Under the pieces are notes generated by a model. The model did not search any database and was not told the DNA's origin. It worked only from the letters and a program-made list of their open reading frames with translations. Positions 58,390-64,000 of a DNA stretch of 64,000 nucleotides are shown one piece after another (the first letter of the stretch is position 1; the number at the start of each line of letters is the position of its first letter). The position numbers and the translations under genes are program-made. The stretch is from Hypoxylon rubiginosum (lineage: Eukaryota > Ascomycota > Sordariomycetes > Xylariales > Hypoxylaceae): positions 2,356,001-2,420,000 of the forward strand of contig CADCXA010000025.1 of the NCBI GenBank assembly GCA_902806565.1. Reading direction: 5' to 3'.

Positions 58390-59076
58390 GGAGGGCAGGA
58401 AGGGTTGGATTAGTGGGGTCGTTCTCGCATTCACATATTGCCGAGGTCGTCTTTTCACCATCTGACTTCCTATTCTTTTCGTTTCTGTGGATACGCAACA
58501 CCATACTACTGGTATCGCTTTGGCATGCATGATGAATTGACGCAGGGGTTTTCTATGCTTCACGTCAGGAGGGGGGGATGTACTTTAGGGATTCGTTTAA
58601 TTGCGTTGCATATTGCCGTTCTTCAATCACACGAAAACGAGCATAGGAAAAAGTGGCTAGGTTTGGCATCACGGATCTGATCAGCAGTTGGGCTTTGAGA
58701 GTTTCTCATAGGACAGGAACGGTTGTACTCAGGCAGCAAGCTGAATTAATTTAAGTGATCCCCAATATTTGTTCTGGTTCCCTCGCTATTCGTGATTGTT
58801 TGCGCCGTAGCATCTTAATGATTCTTCTTATTCGTAGTACATATTGTACCGCTACCATATGCTTTAGATATCCTATAATATGGTTTAGTGTTTATGCATA
58901 TCACTGTCCACGATATTCGTAGTGGTGTTTCAATAACTTGCTGGATACTCCAACCCAGTCTCTTGCGTAAAATACATGGAAGACAGCAGTGTATCGTCCA
59001 ATTGAATCCACATACCTAAATAATCCACAACATATTTCCATATTCATAATATAAATATCCAACCCCTTCTCCCTTT
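58390..59076. other. convergent 3' region
   Basis: Between the ends of the GPI-protein gene (+) and the dehydrogenase gene (-). No gene seen. Confidence 0.6.
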
Positions 59077-60407
59077 TCACAGCCTTGCCTTCGCGCTATC
59101 CATCCTCTTGCCCTCGTCGTCCTGCTCGGCGACCGTCAGGTCCGGAAGAACCCCGGGCATGATGCGCCGCGGCTGCGACCCCGGCACGACGGCGTACCCC
59201 GAGAAGTCGGCGACGGAACCCCCAACTTCGCTACGTAAAAAGTCCTCGTCGAGGGCCAGGAGGCCGTTGACGGCGGCGGCCGGGGCGCGCAGGACGGCGA
59301 CGACGGCGTCGGAGAAGATGGTGGCTTTGCGCAGGTCCCGGGCTTCGGGCGGGGAAGCGGTGGTTAGGGGGCGGGTGGCGGCGGATTCTATGGCCTGTGT
59401 TGGACGGTCAGTAAGTAGGTTTGACCAGATTTCTACCTGGCTAGCACGGCTTCCGCGGCGGCGGCAGTGAATATTTATTCCTGTTGCGCTCAAAGGGCGG
59501 TAGAACGGATGAGACGAGCAAGGGGTAAAGGGGGGAAGAGGTAGTTGGAAACATAAAGCAAAGCAGATAGAAAGGTACGCACCACCGCGGGCCAAAGACT
59601 AGTAATCGCCATACTGTCCAACCCCTGCCGCTGGAAGTCCATCGCGAGCCCCTTGGTCAGCACGCTCATGCCGACCTTGCCCATGGCGTACGCCGTCTTG
59701 CCGCGGAAGAAGCGCGAGTAGATGGGCGGGCTGACGACGACGACGCGCCCGCTACTCCGCTTCAAGTACGGTAGCGCCGCGTACACGGCCCCGTACAGCC
59801 CTTCGATGTTCACTCGCTGCATCAGCTGGAACCGCTTCACGGGCGTGTCCTCGACCGCCGCCCACCATATCGCGCCCGGGTTGTAGACTAGCACATCCAG
59901 GCGGCCGTACGTCTACGGTGCCGGTGGCGCTCTTGTGTTAGCGGATGGATCTATCTTCACACTGTGGATTTTCATATACGCGGTCCAGGGGTTGAGGGAC
60001 AGCCATCTGAAGTACCTACATAAGTAAGTGGATGTGTGACGTACCTCGACGGTCCTATCGACGAGCTTCCGCACGCTGGCCTGGTCCCGGACGTCCACCG
60101 GAATGGCCGTCGCGCGGCCGCCGGCCTCGACGATCTCCCGCTCGACCGTGCTGGTGGTGGACTGCGGGGAGTTGGGGTCCGGCGGGAACGGCGCGGCGGG
60201 GCTCCGGGCGTCGCTCGTCGACTTGGCCGCTACGACGACTTTGGGGGAGGGGCGGAAAAGGTGAGCTTAGTTATTCGAGGGTTTGGAAATTATCTACGAT
60301 CCGGACTTACCGGAGTACCCGTTCTTCGCCAGGTCGATGGCGATCTGTCTCCCGATGCCCCTCGAGGCGCCGACGACTAACGCGACCTTTCCGCTCCCGA
60401 GTGCCAT
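59077..60407 (-). CDS. short-chain dehydrogenase/reductase, HSDL2-like, with possible peroxisomal signal
   Basis: Exons 60407-60311, 60238-60045, 59912-59583, 59394-59077; 312 residues. The NAD(P) site is VALVVGASRGIGRQIA (about 8-23). The NAG-type motif reads LVYNPGAIWW, and the catalytic pair is Tyr172 and Lys176 in TAYAMGKVGMSV, with VVVVSPPIYS before it. The overall pattern resembles hydroxysteroid dehydrogenase-like protein 2 without the SCP2 domain. The last three residues are ARL, which fits the peroxisomal PTS1 consensus (S/A/C, K/R/H, L/M). Intron 3 begins GTGCGT, a weaker donor than the others. Substrate unknown. Confidence 0.9.
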
Positions 60408-60998
60408 GGCAAGCTTGCAAGTTACCTACCTATAAGCGGTGATACAAGGCGAAATGAAAATAGACTGAATTTATGTATGTCGTACGGAAGAATATGAATA
60501 ACTACATCTTCGTCAGCGTTCCCGGGAGTCCTTGCTGGCTTGAGATATAGCGAATAGTTCAGATCACTAATCCTCGTCGTCGTTATTAGTAACTCTCTCC
60601 ATACAAAATATGACGTGCGAGGTTCAAGCCGAGGCACATTTTTCTAGACCCCACATATATCCCCTGCCAAGCTCCTCCTCTACCATCATCCCGCTAATGC
60701 AATTATGCAAGTACGTGTATTGAAAAAGGGGGGAGGGGTCATCTTGAATGTGCAACATTTGCCATTAGCCGTACTATGTACATAGCTTCGTTTACCACAG
60801 GCCCCCTTTTTATTTGTCTACCACCATCCATCTACTGGGTATTCACATAGTCACTTTTCTTCCTGCTCCTCGAATGTCTACCTCCTATATACATGCTCTA
60901 GCCGAAACGCCCAAGTCTAGTCCTCCGACTTCAGAATGTCTTGCCTCTCGTGGTACATCCGTCACACCATCGCGGGTGCCTACTCGAAGTTGAGCGCT
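60408..60998. other. intergenic region
   Basis: Upstream of the dehydrogenase gene and downstream of HOM3, both on the minus strand. No gene seen. Confidence 0.5.
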
Positions 60999-63128
60999 TC
61001 AGTACAACCACGGTCCTGCAATGTCTATGTTAGCTGAAAGGCACATTAGGCATTATTGAGAGGGCAACTATTTCCGAGGTCGAGGTGATAGTAATGAAAA
61101 TATGTCTTACCGGGAATAAACCGATTTTCTTGTTCCCTGTGCGTCGGGATCTTCAGCACCTCGCTGTGTATCGCGCTCATCGCCGCCAGCGCGTCGTCTG
61201 CGCCCACAACCAGCCTTTGGGATGGTTAGTCACCTTCTGGGACGGTACATACAATGTGCCTGCTGACTACCTAGCGAAGCTTTACGGGGGATTTACTCAC
61301 GAAATATTAATCTTGCTCGCACCTTGACTTGTTAAGTAGATGCTGATCTTTGCCGAAGCCAACGCGGATAGAATCTCGTCTATGAAGCTTTGTTAGTGTT
61401 TAGAGCATTTTACTAACTAGATCGGAGGAGATGGTTAGCACTTACTAGATACACCCGTCATATTCCGCATTTTATGCCCGACCACCGTCACAATGGCCAT
61501 ATTTGGTGAGATGGCCACCTGGCCGAACCGCTCAAAATCCTCCTTGAGTCTCAGCAGTGCGCTGGGGTCGCCCGGAGACTGCACCGCAAGGCTGACATGT
61601 CTTTCGCTCGTTGTTACGAGGTCTACCCCGATCTTATTTCTCTCGAGACGGTCGAAGACCTGCGTTAGGAACCCTTGGGACTTAATATGCCGGTTGCACA
61701 CAACGTTGATGAGGAGAATATCGTCTTTGACCGTCACTGCGGTGGGCTTCCTGCGCTCTTGCTGTGCACCGTGGTATCCGTTCTTAAGCATGAAGCTTGA
61801 TATGGCTGTAGTTGCTCGTGAAGAGCCTTCTAAGCCCTCTGAGCTGTCCGACAAAGGACTTGGTGGAGTTATAGGACTTATAGAGGCGGAGTCGTCTGCT
61901 GAGGGGTAGATGATTGTTCCATGCCCTGATGGCTTGAAGACGTTTTTAAGACGTAACGGTATGCAAGCATCACTGATTTGATCCATTGTCAAAGGATGTA
62001 TCACCTTTAATTCAGTCAGCGAGGTATGCCCTTCATCGCGGAGCAGGTCACGAAACTTACCTCGCTCCCGTAATATGTCAGCTCTGTTGCTTCTTCAGCT
62101 GTGACGGTTGATAATAGTCGAGCAGAGGGCACCTTTCTCGGATCTGCAGTAAATATGCCATCGACTTCTTTCCAGATCTGTAGCTCTTCTGCTCCAACCG
62201 CCACTGCGCACATGGCGGCACAGAGGTCAGAGTACCCTCTTCCCACCGTTTGCAGCAGAGAGTCGGGCATTATGCCGAAAAAGCCTATAGTCATCAGAAT
62301 CATCTTTGATCTACTCTGTCCAAGCGTATCTCTTACCGGTTACGATGGGGATTTCTTGTCCACATTGTCGGATCTCGCCGCTTATCTGACCGGCTAATAC
62401 ATGATAGAACTTAGGGCCTAGCCTCTCAAGGGCAGCTACTTGGTCATGTATAGAGCTACCGAAGGCCGACGATATGATGTTATCGAGGAAGACTGGTTTT
62501 GCCGGTGTACCCTGAGTAAAGTTTAGTCCTTTCATTCATTCGAATACGATTTAACGTCCATGTCCACAGGCAACTCACCACGCTCGTCAAACAAGCCGCA
62601 ACAATCATGCATGCGAGCTTTTCGCCTAGGGCTATGACGCGGTCTTTAGATCGCGGTGATAATTCTCCAACAATCTACGACCAACGAGTTAGCTTTAGCC
62701 GCCTCGGCGCACGAGTGACATGTCGAACTCACCTGGGCAGCAAGCAGGAACCTCTTGAGGCCCTCACACTCCCTTTTGACGCCGGCCACCGTATCTTCGT
62801 ATAATTGCGTATGGGTGGCGACCCGCGTAGGAGCGCTCGCGAACGCCTCCAATACGTGCAAGTGGTTATCTCTGATCAGGTCTACCAGGTCGATCAGCCG
62901 CTTCTGTGCGTCGACGCCCAGCTCGGCGAATGCGATGCACTGCAACAGCAGGCTCGTCGTCCCGCTCGCCTTCAGGGTTCCCGACAAGGCCGAACACACC
63001 ACGATGAGGTTGTGACCCATTGCGTACTGCGGGATGATGCTGCAGCAGATGTTGTCGAGCAGCTTCCCGAGGCTGGTGCCCCCGTACTTCTGGACCAGCC
63101 AGGGTTTGGTCACCACTGTTGTCACCAT
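60999..63128 (-). CDS. HOM3: aspartate kinase (aspartokinase)
   Basis: Eight exons: 63128-62733, 62674-62579, 62511-62337, 62284-62061, 62004-61446, 61379-61301, 61214-61111, 61015-60999; 549 residues. It phosphorylates aspartate, the first step to threonine and methionine, and is normally feedback-inhibited by threonine. The kinase part begins with KYGGTSLGKL (Lys14) and includes VVCSALSGTLKASGTTSLLL, RVIALGEKL, FFGIMPDSLLQTVGRGYSD and VDGIFTADPRKV. Two ACT domains lie in the C-terminal third (DDILLINVVCNRHIKSQGFL; IVTVVGHKMRNMTGVS; INIS then LVVGADDALAAMSAIH). The final 17-nt exon is the least certain: it gives PWLY and a stop; a different donor would read about 11 codons in another frame. 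Confidence 0.92.
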
Positions 63129-64000
63129 CGCGATGATAATAATGATTGGAATTAAGAATACTGGTACGGAAATCTTTACTCGAGTCTAAGCTGATATGAC
63201 AGGTAAGATAAGGCGGACGGAAGTGAACTCTGTTGAAGAAGTGATCTGTATTGACCCCTATACGAGTCTGATCTAGCCACGCTGGCCAGCAAAATTCTTT
63301 CTTTTTTATGTACGCGCCTCCTTTTAACTGCCTCTTTGGGCGGAAGCGACGGGCTAGGCCATCGCCAAGCAAAACCGAACAGCAGCTCAAGTCCGCCGTA
63401 CGGCGACGGGGAGGGAAGGAGGAGAATGAAAGGGGGGAATTCAAGAACCTCGGGAATGTTCTAGGGGGCCAAAAATTTTCGCCCAACCACAGGTCTCCGG
63501 GATTGCGTGCGTCGGGATGGGCTATGGTGAATTTCGAGAGAGCTCGAGATACAAGAGGGAAAAACATTCGGCGTGGGCCGACGGCAGCATCATCATCATC
63601 ACACGCGCACGAGCGGTCCGAAAGGGAAAGGGAAAGGGGAGATATTTCGATATCGCTAAGATATTCAAACACCAGAATTACGAAAAAGGAATTATTTCCA
63701 GGAGATCCAAGAACGGAATAGCCGGACCTGCTGGTCGTCCCGGAATTGGGAATCGATTTTCTACCACCAACCCCAGGTTGGTAAAACGATACGTTAGGGG
63801 ACATTATTAGGTACGATTGGGGAAAAAGGAGAAGGGGGAATTGGTAATTGGGGGGGGAGAGGGGTGGAGAGAGATAGGAACTGCCAAATCCCGGCCGGCA
63901 TTTATTGCATAGGGCATAGATACCAAAAACGGGGCTCCCCCCTTTTTTTATCTTGGGCGCGGTGTCTGAATATCTATCTTCAGTATGGTCAGTTTCTATA
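63129..64000. other. upstream region of HOM3
   Basis: Promoter and leader of HOM3, with AG-rich and G-rich runs (63642-63650, 63846-63862). Frames of about 100-140 codons occur but have the composition of simple sequence. No second gene is supported before the window ends. Confidence 0.5.

Noticed and set aside
63308..63810. Overlapping plus-strand frames upstream of HOM3
   Set aside because: Composition is simple AG-rich sequence and the frames lie in the HOM3 leader; no domain seen.
1..64000. CRISPR array, integrated virus or bacterial-type mobile island
   Set aside because: No regularly spaced repeats, no viral or integrase-like proteins, and all recognised genes have fungal introns or fungal families.

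Overview
This window is nuclear DNA of a filamentous ascomycete (Pezizomycotina, probably Sordariomycetes). The evidence is short GT-AG introns (mostly 49-230 nt) with CTRAY branch points just before the acceptor, ascomycete-specific gene families, no operons, and a block of extreme AT content typical of repeat-induced point mutation (RIP). By reading exon joins by hand I recognise 24 protein-coding genes with about 42 introns. Every join was checked for reading phase. No complete tRNA or rRNA gene, CRISPR array, or intact transposon was found.

Layout. 1-3042 is gene-free. 3043-16315 holds a disordered conserved protein, the tRNA 2'-phosphotransferase TPT1, a secreted CVNH-like protein with a Thr-rich stalk, a dsRNA-binding-type protein, an NSRP1-like splicing factor, the mitochondrial chaperone TIM13 and a small four-helix membrane protein. 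17231-25225 is a dense housekeeping block: Aurora kinase, the mitochondrial protease ATP23, glutamate 5-kinase PRO1, and a divergent pair for 60S ribosome assembly (NIP7/NOC3). 26288-30689 has a disordered protein, the RNase P/MRP subunit POP3 and a putative NlpC/P60-like Cys hydrolase. 30690-33574 is a long repeat-rich leader region before a 2568-residue USP9X/USP34-type deubiquitinase (33575-41501). 42771-43740 is an AT-rich, RIP-mutated relic bounded by two direct repeats. 44850-55306 holds a conserved unknown protein, a PRCC-domain protein, an O-methyltransferase, a GNAT acetyltransferase and the TORC2 subunit Sin1. 57618-63128 has a GPI-anchored Ser/Thr-rich protein, a probably peroxisomal short-chain dehydrogenase and aspartokinase HOM3.

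Most genes are core functions: RNA processing (TPT1, POP3, NSRP1, PRCC), ribosome assembly (NIP7, NOC3), mitochondrial biogenesis (TIM13, ATP23), amino-acid synthesis (PRO1, HOM3) and signalling (Aurora, Sin1, deubiquitinase). Gene order does not point to one pathway, apart from the NIP7/NOC3 promoter-sharing pair. I found no convincing new multi-gene system. The best leads are the RIP relic with terminal repeats, the CVNH-stalk secreted protein, the NlpC/P60-like protein, and a dsRBD-type protein whose upstream in-frame start adds a mitochondrial presequence.
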